From Argyresthia goedartella (Eukaryota; Arthropoda; Insecta; Lepidoptera; Argyresthiidae), in the NCBI GenBank assembly GCA_949825045.1, contig OX463815.1, forward strand, positions 26,713,356 through 26,777,355: a stretch of DNA of 64,000 nt, in the 5' to 3' direction. Made by a program: the position numbers and the translations under genes. The notes beneath the pieces were generated by a model. That model was not told where the DNA came from. It ran no database searches and was given only the letters and a program-made list of their open reading frames with translations. Positions 23,401-30,171 of this stretch are shown here, one piece after another. The number at the start of each line of letters is the position of its first letter. Position 1 is the stretch's first letter.

Positions 23401-26400
23401 AGCCGCAGAAAACCAAACCAACTATAAGAAAGCAAGGGATTCTCTGGGCTAGCACAGATCAAGAGAAAGCGGATGCTTTTGCCAACCATCTAGCAAAGAT
23501 CTTCATTTCCAACGAGAAACATCCTGAAACAAATGAAGACGATATTGATGAGATCTTGGCACAAGATTTTCAGCTAGATGTACCTCTAAGAATAGTAACA
23601 TATCAAAAAGTTAACAGGACCATTAGATGCATGGATGGCCAAAAGGCACTTGGGTTTGACCTAATCGACAAAAATACCTTACAAGAACTACCACATTTAG
23701 CAATTATATTCCTCACCACGCTGTTTAACTGCATGCTTAGGGTATCATACTTTCCTGCATTGTGGAAGGTGTCACAAACAATTATGACACACAAAACGGA
23801 AAAACTCCCACATCAAGTCACCTCTTGCAGACCCATAAGCCTTCGAGAAAATCTTGCTTCGTTCAAAAGGTCTACAATACCAGACCACCAGTTTGGATTT
23901 ATACAGGAACATGCCACAATTGAGCAAACCCACAGAGTGTGTGATGTCATCAGAAAATCACTGGAAAGAAAGGAATACTGTTCCTCAGACTTCCTTGACT
24001 TTCAACAGGCATTTGATAGAGTGTGGCACAGAGGGCTGTTATGCAAGGTAAAACACCTTTTACCCCACTCATTCCATGCCATCTTGGAATCATACCTATC
24101 CAATAGAATTTTCCAGATCAGGGAAGAAGAATGCACATCTACATTCCACGACATACACGCTGGAGTCCAGCACAATTGAAGAGTAATCCCAATGGTGTAT
24201 ATTACCTCTAAATACCACCATCACTCAAAAATCTGCTCATACTCAATGACTGATCGCACGATAGAATATTAACAAAAAAATAGTTTTCATACACTTTGGT
24301 GTGTTTTACGACATAGGCCTCCTCCAAATCGCCTCGTAAAACTGTTTCTGAATTATTACTACTTCAATCATATTTTAGCAATAAGTGACGTAAATAAATA
24401 AATTTAAAAACCCGACTGCGGTAGACAAGCACAATACAAGGAGATAAGACTTAAGGTAATTATTATTGAGATTCGATAAAAGTCCCGGGAGCAATTGAAT
24501 CTAATACGGCGGACCTCAAGACGATGTTCCTGGCGAAAGATTACTGGCCGGAGGGCATCGTTTACCGACGCTACAGGGAAGCGAGAACCAAGATTAGATA
24601 ATATTTTGTGTGTGTTTTTATGATAAATTATGTATGGCTAGTTATAAGGTATTTATAGATATGGGTTTATGTTAACCTGAAATAAAGATTATTATTATTA
24701 TTATTATTATTATTTCTTTCTTCTTCTCTCCTATTCATAGGAGGTTATTTCACGGCACGGGCCTAAGCTAAGTGCATAGTGATCTTGAATGAATTATTAA
24801 TATGAATTATTATTATTATTATTACTATATTTTTATGAATTTTTCATTTCACTCTTGTAATAAAGAGGTTCTGATACACGGGCTTACGCCAAGTGCTTAT
24901 CTACTAAAGATCACGGTCCTTGCCCATGAATTTCCGTACAATTCTACATGTATTTAGTATTGTTGCTTTTTGAAGAAGTATGTGTGTGGATCTGGGTATA
25001 TTTAGTGTTTTGAGACTAGTGTGTAATGTGTATGGGATGACTCCTGTGGATGAGATGACTATTGGGATGGTTTTGACAGATTGTACCTGCCATTGTGTTT
25101 TAATTTCAATGGCAAGGTCTGTGTATTTTGTGTTTTTTTCTGTAAACGTTGTGGTAAGGTTGTGTGTATTTGGTATGGCTATATCTATGAGAAATACTGT
25201 TTTGTTTTGTTTATCGTGGAGAGTTATGTCAGGCCTGTTGAAATGAATAGTTTTGTCTGTAATTATAGTTCTGTCCCAGTAGAGTTTAAAGTCTGTTGAT
25301 TCTAAAACTGTTTGAGGTGTGTATTTATAGTAGGCTGTTTTTTGTGCAATCAATTTGTATCTGAATGCGAGGTGTTGGTGTATGATGGCTGCAACTTGGT
25401 CGTGGCGATGTTTATAATCTGATTGTGCGAGTGATCTGCAGGCTGATATGTTAAGTCTTATCTGCTTGTTTTGTGATTATCCCTTCCCCTGTGAGTACCG
25501 CTGTCGGGATTTTTAGTTTTTTTTAATCGTCATTGATTTCCTGCGTTTAGTAAACATTTTCATACTCGAGGCTCGTGAAAAAGTGTTTTAGCCCGCACAT
25601 TAAATCCACCATTTTTATATATTTTTTAAATGTTTATGTACCCAGTCACATTAGACCCATCAAGACAAATCTAATGACGTATCATATAAAAACCACCACC
25701 GCTTTAGCCACCGCTTACTGGCTAGTGGTGGGTCTGTGTAGGTGAAGGATAAAGGGGGTGAGCGAAGCGAAGTCCCAGTATCAAAAGCGCCTACGATACA
25801 CAAGTACGAACTCGTGGCCAAAGTTCTGCAGCAAAATCGAGAGCTGCGCGCCGGCGAACAGGGTAAGGAAGGTTCTATGCCAGCAATCCAATCAAACCCT
25901 TGGATCCCTGAGCATGTCAGATAACACACTCATCAACAATCCAGAAGAATCAGAATGTACAGACACACTTACCTGACTGTTAATTATCCTTAATAATTAA
26001 CAGTCAGACAGTCACCTGGACGGAGGAGGAGACTTCACCGACAAAGGAGCATTGGGAACTTACACTCGAGGTAACTATCAGTCAACCCACAAAAAATAAA
26101 GGTGGACAATCAACAGCTTTAACTCGTTTTAATCGCCGCGACTGGATGGCATATTCCCGGCTTTGTTAAAGTAGGGAGGAGACCAACTAGTTCTGGCAAT
26201 AACCACTGTCATGGTGGCATTTCTGGCACACAGATATGTACCGAGACACTGAAGAAAGGCGACCACTCGGATTCTTAATCCTATAGACCAATCAGCCTTA
26301 TCTCGTTCCTGCTGAAGAGGGAGAAGGCCCTGAGAAACATACCCTTGCATCAAAATCAGCACGCCTACAGTCAAGGGAAATCTACAGAATCAGCTCTTCA

Positions 26401-29283
26401 TTCTGTTATTTGCAAAATTGAAGAAGCCATCAACAGTAAGTCTATGTGCCCAGGAATATTCATTGACATTGAAGGAGCCTTCGACAAGACTAAATTCACT
26501 AGCATAACAACAGCACTGGTAAAACACCGAGCGAATGCAGTTATGGTGGAGTGGATCGGTAATATGTTGAGAAAGAGTCATTAAACTCACTTTAGTCGAA
26601 TCTCAACACGCATTGGTAGCGAAGGGATGTCCCCAGGGCGGTGTCCTTTCGCCTCTGTTTTGGAACTCTCTTTGCGAACGACCTCATCACCAGACTGAAC
26701 GCACTAAACTATTACACGGTACGATATGCCGACGATATAGTGATACTAACAAGTGGAATCGTCACATGCACGGTATGTGATATCTCCCAAGCAGCACTGC
26801 GGATCGTGGAACGCTGGTGCACAACTAACAAACTATCAGTCAACCCAAATAAGACGAAAATGGTAATTTTCACCAACAAGCGCAATCTGGGCAACTATTG
26901 ACCACCCAGGTTGTTTGGTACGAGCTATAATTTGCTGCTGAGGTAAAGTACCTTCAAAGAAAGAGTAAAGAGGTGTAATACTGGATAGCAAGCTAAATTG
27001 GAGCAACCATCTAAGCAACAAGATTGATAAAGCAACAGTCACATTTTGACAGTGCCGAAGAATGGTAGGTAAGACCTGGTGCTAACCCCAAAAACCACCC
27101 TTTAGCTTTACTCAGCTGTCATCAGACCTATAATAAGCTATGGCGCAATAGTCTGGTGGCAACAAACCAAGCTATCCACGGTCAAAGCAATATTACAACA
27201 ACTCCAGAGGCTAGCCTGCATGGCAGCAACATAATGCATGAGGACCACACTCACTGCGGATACTGGATCTACCGCCGCCGCCGCTACACCTCTTCATCAG
27301 ACAGGAAGGAGGCGGCTGCAACAGCGGTGCACCTTAAATAACCTGTGGAGACATGCTAGGGTACCCCACACCGAACTAATCAACGAGTACATAGGTGAGG
27401 AGCCGCTACTAGAAGCGGCCACTGACGGGATACCCAAGCAATATGTCTTTGAGAAAAATATAAATACAACTGCATGACGACCCTTGGGAGGGCCTCAATC
27501 AAAGAGAACTAAGTATTTTCACAAACGGTTCTGAATCAAACACAGGTACAGGCGCCGGGGCATTGTCGGAAGATCGAAATATGAGAAAATCTGGTGATTT
27601 GATTTGGGCACCTAATGATGTTTCATTAGGTGCTCACAACACCATCTTCCAAGCCGAGTGTATGAGCACCATATTGGCTACTACTGCAAGCAAGCCAGAC
27701 AGGTCCTCCCGATGATCAGGCCTGGATTATCATGTAAGCTTCTAAACCTAAAGAGGTCATAGCTCCGCTTGGTAACCGGAGCGATGATTGGACACGCATT
27801 GCTAAACAAACACTTACACACTCTAGGTGTTACAAAAAGCCCACTGAGCAGAGCCTGCATGGAGGTCGAGAAGACAGCTACCCATGTCCTGCTGGAATGT
27901 TCCGGCGTGGCTATCCACCGAGCAACACACCTGGGGTTGCCGAGGTCGCCCCAGGAAGTCGTCGGCAACATCAAGGGTTTGCTAGGCTTCAGACAGGAGC
28001 TGGGTTGGCAGGAGTAGTGCCCCCAACCCACACCACTCAAAATAGGTGCAAATTGAAGGCGTCGAGTTGCGGAATATCGGGATAAACCCACAATAAACTT
28101 TAAACTATATATAAACCTTTGTATATTATGTTGAACTTGTAAGAACAAAAAAATCCAATGCTTGTCTTTTATTTTATGTTACATGAATCAAGGTTTTCAA
28201 GTTGCTGTTTTTAGATTTCTTCAGTAGTTCTGTCAGTAAAAACCAGTATTTTTGCAAAGCAAAAACAGGATTTACAGTCATAGTCATGCATGGCCTTACA
28301 TATCTTTGGATTAACCTACTGACGTAATTTCCGCTCTGATGGTGTTCAACATAAGATGGCGGATTGCTGTATTTTGTTGTTTTATATTATGAAAAATGTT
28401 ACTGGTGGTTATGTAGACCTCGCGTGCCCTCCTCCTGCCAAACGATACTAGATTCTAACCAAAAGTAAATAAAATAGTAAACTATAAATAGTACGAAAAT
28501 AAACTAGTAAATAACTTGATAATCATGCTTTGCCTTATAATAAGAGTGGTAGGGTTATAATCAGGGACCGAGCCCCTACTATATTTAACCCCTTTAACCC
28601 CCCTCCTCCTGCCAAACAATTCTAGACCCAACCCATAACTGTTTCTGAGTGACTATTTGTTTTAACATGTTGAACACTGCATGAGATTTCGAGTTTTTCC
28701 ATAGACCCACTAGTGCATGAAAATCTCACCCATATTCTCTTGTGATGCAGGATTAGTTAAATTCTTATGAGCATCGCCTCCCCCATCCTCCGCTGTGATA
28801 AGCTTCATGCTTTCATTGATGACATTGTACTGGCTTTGAGCTCCCTTGGGTTCAGCTCTGCTGGTATCCTTCAACAATGCATCAGCCACATCCATATTTG
28901 ATAATGATGAGCCTGAAATGATGTTTTAGTAATTGTGAGTCTCTTGTAGAATTGAGATTGGTAAAGATCTCTAATTAGTACATATTGGTTTTCTTATACA
29001 TTTGTGGTTTTATAATTATTACGTGTTGCAGAAAATTTATCAGATGTGGATAAATAAGCCGCACACCACAACAATTTCTTTTGGACACGACGACAAAGTA
29101 AAATGAAACATGCTATATAAAATTACCAACTTAGTATTAGTACAGTAACTGAACAGTTTCTTCACTAGGGAAATTATTACTTATCTTATGCATTTATTGC
29201 TACTAATTGATAGAGAATACCGCAATAAACTGAATAACAACAGAAAATGCAGAATACTAACCAGCAGCTGACATCACATCCAT
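341..29283 (-). CDS. TRABD: TRABD-like TraB-domain protein (8 exons seen, 3' end off window)
   Basis: Eight exons join in one frame into about 326 residues with no stop. Their phases agree at every junction and all borders are GT/AG. The first ~100 residues are acidic and low in complexity. The TraB core begins near residue 115. It carries VVGTAHFS (GTAH at about 131-134), MVELCEQR (about 156-163), SAHITRELGMAPGGEF (about 208-223), QLGDRAI (about 239) and a CKQKKML...ERDMYL block (about 282-310). These match animal TRABD block for block. TraB proteins share a fold with PrgY and the TIKI metalloproteases. Vertebrate TRABD has a C-terminal membrane segment, and that part would lie left of 341. 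Introns 2 and 4 are about 9.6 and 10.1 kb and full of transposons. The unbroken frame suggests a live gene. Exact biochemical role: not known from sequence. Confidence 0.93.
577..1184. mobile_element. Foldback / long-TIR element
   Basis: The left arm from about 577 returns inverted in the right arm up to about 1184. Shared blocks include 'tcaaaatccaacagatg', 'aaggttcggtaaaaa' and 'aggttgtgtact'. The arms are roughly 200 nt with small indels, around a unique centre near 870-975. No coding sequence. It sits in the TRABD intron between exons 7 and 8. Confidence 0.7.
1420..1500 (+). repeat. tRNA-derived SINE head
   Basis: 'taatggtcgagagtgcg' resembles a pol III A box and 'agattcgaatcccgg' a B box about 35 nt later. 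The acceptor ends do not pair, so this is a SINE relic rather than a tRNA gene. Confidence 0.45.
1745..1827. repeat. Nested hairpin
   Basis: 'catggaatcct' (1745-1755) pairs with 'aggattccatg' (1817-1827). Inside, 'gcacacc...cccgcg' pairs with 'cgcgggtgtgc', and 'cgattcg' with 'cgaatcg'. Probably the core of a small foldback element. It has no coding potential. Confidence 0.55.
1914..2016. repeat. Imperfect inverted repeat
   Basis: 'gagataaac' and a GCGCGCC-bearing inner stretch return inverted near 1998-2016. It may belong to the same small element as the hairpin just before it. Confidence 0.4.
2215..2473. repeat. AT-rich tandem repeat plus (AAT)n
   Basis: About ten imperfect copies of a 17-22 bp unit like 'gttttataatatttgtata' run to about 2440, followed by (AAT)n at 2442-2473. 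It lies directly before a SINE in TRABD intron 7. Confidence 0.75.
2501..2712 (-). repeat. tRNA-derived SINE, copy 1
   Basis: On the minus strand, the head at 2712-2640 has an A box 'tggccgagtcgg' and B box 'ggttcgagtcc'. The body ends at 'ttggggctag'. The copy is 212 bp, the same length as the copy at 4340-4551 and very similar to it. Confidence 0.8.
2897..3036 (-). CDS. TRABD: TRABD exon 7
   Basis: It encodes AKKIPNCIVQLGDRAIDITL and HRAIASLSWRQTVRF, matching the GDRPI..TFKRAIAALSFWQK block of vertebrate TRABD. It starts after cccag in phase 0 and ends AG|GTGAGTG in phase 2. Confidence 0.92.
3326..3345. repeat. (AC)n microsatellite
   Basis: An uninterrupted AC run of about 20 nt in TRABD intron 6. 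Confidence 0.9.
3390..3613 (+). repeat. Likely LINE 3' end with TTTGA tail
   Basis: An untranslatable stretch ends in 'aataaatgatttttgatttg' and further TTTGA-type units (to 3613). This is the form of a LINE 3' UTR with a poly(A) signal and short tandem tail. The clade is not clear. Confidence 0.45.
3793..3838. repeat. Palindromic hairpin repeat, copy 1
   Basis: 'gaaggattaaaggggg' pairs with 'ccccctttacccttc' around a 'tgagcgaagcgaag' loop. A related copy lies at 4195-4240 and a half copy at 25742-25772. Confidence 0.7.
4195..4240. repeat. Palindromic hairpin repeat, copy 2
   Basis: 'cgaaggataaagggg' pairs with 'ccccctgtatccttcg' around 'ttgagcgaagcaaat'. The flank 'caggtcagggtagg' type sequence is also shared with copy 1. 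Confidence 0.7.
4340..4551 (-). repeat. tRNA-derived SINE, copy 2
   Basis: The same 212-bp element as at 2501-2712, in the same orientation, with only scattered base changes. The tRNA-like head is at 4551-4478. Both copies sit in TRABD introns, on the gene's sense strand. Confidence 0.8.
4674..4858. repeat. Minisatellite, ~15-bp unit
   Basis: About twelve imperfect copies of 'ccccctgctattctgg'. It lies in TRABD intron 6, directly right of SINE copy 2. Any reading frame through it is a by-product of the repeat. Confidence 0.85.
5591..5717 (-). CDS. TRABD: TRABD exon 6
   Basis: It encodes ATMAQNGVFNGLMYILLLN followed by MSAHITRELGMAPGGEF, the best conserved block of the family. Both borders are clean: acceptor ttccag, donor GAG|GTAAAA in phase 0. 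A longer open frame on the same strand (5379-5843) is only a shadow. Confidence 0.93.
5885..6306. repeat. GCGAAT-rich clusters
   Basis: Two clusters (5885-5920 and 6203-6306) are rich in 'gcgaat' and its complement, for example 'gcgaatgcgaatgttcgaa'. Between them lies a hairpin with a poly-C run. No gene is visible. Confidence 0.5.
6103..6176. repeat. Hairpin followed by poly-C, copy 1
   Basis: 'aaagtgagggacagagct' faces 'cgctttgtccctctcctttt'. A run of 16 C (6161-6176) follows. A better preserved copy is at 31041-31121. Confidence 0.65.
6495..6660 (+). repeat. tRNA-derived SINE
   Basis: A Glu-like A box 'tatggtctagtggtatcac' is followed by a B box 'gggttcgaactc' about 30 nt later, and then by an unrelated body. 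The acceptor arms do not pair, so it is not a tRNA gene. Confidence 0.6.
6840..7697. other. TRABD intron 5, no feature recognised
   Basis: AT-rich intron sequence without a long frame. I recognise no repeat family here. Confidence 0.5.
7698..8083. repeat. 193-bp tandem duplication across an exon/intron border
   Basis: Unit 1 (7698-7890) and unit 2 (7891-8083) differ at only two positions that I can see (7737/7930 and 7885/8078). Unit 2 contains the last 47 nt of TRABD exon 5 and its GTAAGT donor. Unit 1 is an intronic copy of that half-exon without an acceptor. Confidence 0.93.
8037..8161 (-). CDS. TRABD: TRABD exon 5
   Basis: It encodes VIQEVKPHIVMVELCEQR and LREAKNINVKKI, matching the TRABD block after the GTxH motif. 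The acceptor is cttacag and the donor AG|GTAAGT. The last 47 nt of the exon, with its donor, lie inside a 193-bp tandem duplication and occur again at 7844-7890. Confidence 0.9.
8166..9200. other. TRABD intron 4, left part
   Basis: No gene seen. A GC-rich island at about 8390-8630 contrasts with AT-rich flanks. Its open frame on the minus strand (8324-8629) shows no domain. Confidence 0.4.
9201..9362 (+). repeat. Likely LINE 3' end with GAATAT tail
   Basis: The stretch ends 'aataaatgaatatgaatat' and runs on as (GAATAT)4 to 9362. A poly(A) signal followed by a hexamer tail is typical of CR1/L2-type LINE 3' ends. Confidence 0.5.
10146..10552 (+). mobile_element. Lepidopteran interspersed repeat inserted in the YqaJ domain
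   Basis: It runs from 'agggttccgtaccc' to 'cgcacttgaccggtttttt' with the internal '(gtcc)3' and 'caccaggctgtatctc'. Removing it restores the reading ...GRVVKRVK / KTNSCANIVQ. Poly-T-like flanks hide the exact target duplication. No coding capacity. A SINE-like or MITE-like repeat; class not certain. Confidence 0.75.
12848..13541 (-). repeat. Tandem exon duplication in the Mutator/YqaJ gene
   Basis: Exon 2 (13386-13541) and exon 3 (12848-13000) both read ANQSD-(E/K)-(M/I)-TAP, then CET, then YLNL-(G/D)-DQQ and PTT. Each starts after an acag acceptor in phase 2. Both can be included without breaking the frame. The donor of exon 3 (AAAAAAAGGTGACT) looks shifted by one base, a sign of decay. Confidence 0.8.
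13270..13305 (-). repeat. CR1-like LINE 3' hairpin fragment
   Basis: 'aaggcgagcttatctctaaa' and on to 'agagatttcttcc' is the 3' hairpin block also seen at 21150, 52754 and 53652. Here it stands alone in an intron of the Mutator/YqaJ gene. Confidence 0.65.
14590..14895 (+). repeat. LINE tail with partial ORF, copy 1
   Basis: Broken codons read KTTFLAKNYWSEGIVYRR, followed by a 3' UTR ending 'tatagatatgggttctta' and AT-rich repeats. The same block occurs at 24480-24720. The family is not identified; possibly the end of a LINE ORF1. Confidence 0.55.
14965..15095 (+). repeat. Dong/R4-like LINE 3' UTR fragment
   Basis: 'aaggaccgtgacctttaa', 'ttggcgtaagcccgtgt' and 'agagtgaaatgaaaaattc' match the inverted 3' region of the LINE at 24835-25490. 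It is flanked by AAT-type repeats. Confidence 0.6.
15131..15324 (-). repeat. tRNA-derived SINE, diverged relative
   Basis: The head on the minus strand has 'cctagcgggtagtg' and a B box 'gggttcgaatccc'. The body has 'gtctagtacccacaac', like the copies at 2501 and 4340. Confidence 0.65.
15325..16544. other. TRABD intron 4, middle part
   Basis: AT-rich sequence with short direct repeats and homopolymer runs. No gene or recognisable element seen. Confidence 0.5.
16545..16813 (-). repeat. tRNA-derived SINE
   Basis: On the minus strand the head starts 'gagctccgtggtctaatggg' with a B box 'aggttcgaaatc'. A ~200-bp body ends near 'gacattaatgggctac'. Confidence 0.6.
16925..17095 (+). repeat. tRNA-derived SINE
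   Basis: The head has 'tggctctgcctaccacg' and B box 'gggttcgatcccc', and the body ends 'gggtatcctagtgggccag'. An inverted relative lies at 18003-18154. Confidence 0.65.
17096..18002. other. TRABD intron 4, right part
   Basis: No gene or clear element. The stretch is AT-rich. Confidence 0.5.
18003..18154 (-). repeat. tRNA-derived SINE
   Basis: Reverse of the element at 16925: 'cccggggatcgaaccc' type B box and 'aggataccctgtgttgtggg' body. It stops about 60 nt from TRABD exon 4. Confidence 0.65.
18218..18348 (-). CDS. TRABD: TRABD exon 4 (GTxH motif)
   Basis: It encodes GVPELPMDDGLPSTVTVLE, then KVYVVGTAHFS and QEDVSR. VVGTAHFS is the family's signature with the conserved GTxH. The donor is AGG|GTAACG in phase 0. 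The alternative donor one base earlier would create an in-frame stop in the next exon. Confidence 0.92.
18990..19088 (-). CDS. TRABD: TRABD exon 3
   Basis: A 99-nt exon between a tttttttccag acceptor and a GTGAGT donor. It encodes KPKYPATSTPRPKKE and SSDYQIGDSNPECD, a Pro/Lys/Ser-rich linker. It is too short for a simple ORF search and was found from its splice sites and phase. Confidence 0.8.
19089..19816. other. Start of TRABD intron 2
   Basis: AT-rich intron sequence. No gene or repeat recognised before the Jockey remnant that follows. Confidence 0.45.
21070..21385 (-). mobile_element. CR1-like LINE 3' end inserted in the Jockey remnant
   Basis: The minus strand reads FRPRAIRLWNALPC, IRDSPTLNIFKSRVKKHYL and then the 3' hairpin block and an AAT-rich tail. 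It is 5'-truncated. The C-terminal reading matches the LINE ending at 53912 (RLWNALPCAIRESPSIFTFK). Confidence 0.7.
22840..23238 (-). mobile_element. Lepidopteran interspersed repeat, second copy
   Basis: The opposite orientation to the copy at 10146-10552: it begins 'aaaaaaacggccaagtgcga' and runs to 'agtaatagcatcccg'. It cuts the Jockey ORF2 after a stretch reading RLSRSKEVPYEKK. Confidence 0.75.
24480..24720 (+). repeat. LINE tail with partial ORF, copy 2
   Basis: The frame DLKTMFLAKDYWPEGIVYRR, then YREARTKIR and a stop, is better kept than in copy 1. The 3' UTR ends 'aacctgaaataaagatt' and (ATT)n at 24684-24713. Confidence 0.6.
24800..25490 (-). pseudogene. 5'-truncated LINE with restriction-like endonuclease end (Dong/R4-like)
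   Basis: The open frame 25353-24904 encodes 149 residues: YYKYTPQTVLES, LYWDRTIITDKTIHFNRPDI, FLIDIAIPNTHNL, KYTDLAIEIK, IPIVISSTGVIP, and ILNTCRIVRKF. Upstream codons read SLAQSDYKHRHDQVAAIIHQ, the zinc-like block before the nuclease. RPDI...IDIAIP fits a PD-(D/E)XK-type endonuclease at the C-terminus, as in RLE LINEs. The 3' UTR continues to about 24838 and ends in ATT repeats. Only this end is present. The clade is inferred. Confidence 0.65.
25742..25775. repeat. Half of the palindromic hairpin repeat
   Basis: 'gtgaaggataaagggggtga' and 'gcgaagcgaag' match the left half and loop of the hairpins at 3793 and 4195. The right half is missing. Confidence 0.55.
25776..28120 (+). pseudogene. LOA/I-type LINE with RNase H, decayed
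   Basis: At 26345 the reverse transcriptase reads HAYSQGKSTESALHSVICK and PGIFIDIEGAFDKTKF. At 26690 it reads YYTVRYADDIVIL and NPNKTKMVIFTNK, so the YADD box is kept. RNase H pieces follow at about 27510-27690 (FTNGSESNTGTGAGALSED, FQAECMSTI). A C-terminal block at 27850-28017 reads HVLLECSGVAIHRATH and GLLGFRQELGW. Frameshifts and stops separate them. DIEGAFD with a downstream RNase H fits the LOA/I group. ORF1-like codons at 25776-25920 (KYELVAKVLQQNRELRAGEQ) may belong to it. Confidence 0.72.
25973..26007. repeat. Perfect 15-bp hairpin
   Basis: 'ctgactgttaattat', loop 'cctta', then 'ataattaacagtcag' is a perfect inverted repeat, just after the ORF1-like stretch of the LOA-type ruin. Confidence 0.85.
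28121..28729. other. End of TRABD intron 2 with a short direct repeat
   Basis: AT-rich. 'cctcctcctgccaaac' occurs twice (near 28430 and 28604) with similar flanks, a small diverged duplication. No gene seen. Confidence 0.45.
28730..28912 (-). CDS. TRABD: TRABD exon 2
   Basis: The acceptor is catttcag at 28913-28920 and the donor G|GTGAG at 28730/28729. The exon has 60 full codons, with DALLKDTSRAEPKG and EDGGGD. It encodes the acidic N-terminal region and has no recognised domain. Phases are 1 in and 1 out. Confidence 0.8.
29262..29283 (-). CDS. TRABD: TRABD exon 1 (start codon)
   Basis: The ATG at 29283-29281 opens MDVMSAA and the exon ends in phase 1 at a GTTAGT donor (29261-29260). It joins exon 2 in frame to give ...AAGSSLSNMDVAD. 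I chose this start because it stays in frame across the splice. An internal Met in exon 2 (NMDVAD) is a possible second start. Confidence 0.75.
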
Positions 29284-29610
29284 CACTCCCACTGACTGAC
29301 TGACGTCTGACACTTACCCAACTTTTGTTTCTTTTTTTTGTGAAAGTTCACAGGATTAAAAAAAATACCGAATGATTGACAGAATTTATTGAAGTATTGA
29401 TGCAACCCATACAGCAAGATAAAGCTGCCATCTTTGTCTTACTACGGCAAATTGTATATTCTTATCCTGCTGTCATTATTCATTTCATATATACCATACA
29501 AACGGAACAAGTTCCCCTATTACATCACACACAATTCATATTTCCGATCCAATCCGTTTCACATCTTTAATTTTGCTAGTTTTGCTGCTCAACAGAAATA
29601 AACTGCGAAA
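29284..29610. promoter_or_regulatory. Shared divergent promoter, TRABD / ATP synthase epsilon
   Basis: The two start codons face away from each other, 327 bp apart. No TATA box stands out near either start. Short T-rich tracts and the repeated 'actgactgactg' at 29290-29301 are visible. A shared promoter for two mitochondria-linked genes is an inference from spacing. Confidence 0.5.
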
Positions 29611-30061
29611 ATGACTGCCTGGAGGCAAGCCGGTTTGAAGTAAGCCCCCAGAAACCCTAAACTTTATTTGTAAATTGTACAATTACTTTCTGATGCATAT
29701 GCAATATTTCAGTTACATAAACTACTCTACCATCGCCGCGAAGGTTCTCCGAAAGTCCCTGAAGTCGGAGCTTCGCGTTGAGGCGCTAAAACGTGATGCA
29801 TCCCATGTCAAAATCACCCCATGGAGCAATGGTCAGCCAGCTAGTAAGTATCTTTTTCATAACCTCCATCAGACAGTAAAGATGAGTAAAAAGGCTATTT
29901 ACAATATGGACCGTCGCTTTGGTACTTCGTGATTTTTTCGTGGATCGGTCTCGATATAAGATGTAATCATGCAAAGTTTCTACATGCGGAGATTCTTAGT
30001 TTTTTTTCTTTTTTTTTTCTGGCTGTTAAAAGCCGAGTTGAAGACTAAAATGGTAGAGTAA
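29611..30061 (+). CDS. ATP5F1E: Mitochondrial ATP synthase subunit epsilon
   Basis: Exon 1 (29611-29639) encodes MTAWRQAGL and exon 2 (29713-29843) NYINYSTIAAKVLRKSLK and KRDASHVKITPWSNGQPA. This matches insect ATP synthase epsilon ('stunted' in Drosophila), a ~60-residue stalk subunit of the F1 part of the mitochondrial ATP synthase. Borders are AA|GTAAGC, ttcag|T and A|GTAAGT. A likely exon 3 is 30033-30061, after a strong T-rich tract. It adds TELKTKMVE and a stop, giving 62 residues, the usual length. Without splicing, the frame would run on to a stop at 29932. Exons 1 and 2 are sure; exon 3 is a best guess. Confidence 0.88.
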
Positions 30062-30171
30062 AAACAGGTAAAACGCCTCTCGCCATTTCGTAAATGTCAA
30101 CTTTAGTCATTGTATGTTGCTCTTACAGTCAATATGGTCTTCCTGTCTGAAATAACAATATGTGACTACCA

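Larger units (their letters stand above)
19817..24180 (+). pseudogene. Jockey-clade LINE, heavily decayed
   Basis: ORF1 pieces begin MMTDTNSDMSSESN (19817). At 21440-21620 comes a gag-type block with EGPRRKKTLVQC, RPYRCVKCAQPHKTSECP and PATCALCQG (zinc knuckles). ORF2 starts at 21953 with LIATWNINGLSPNKDE, LLVTETHFK and DGSAVIIR, an AP-type endonuclease. Reverse transcriptase pieces at 23556-24179 include SYFPALWKVS, DHQFGFIQEHAT, FQQAFDRVWHRGLL and HAGVQ. The catalytic YADD box and 3' end are missing. Stops and frameshifts are many. Two other repeats have inserted (21070-21385 and 22840-23238). It lies opposite to TRABD within intron 2. Confidence 0.8.
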
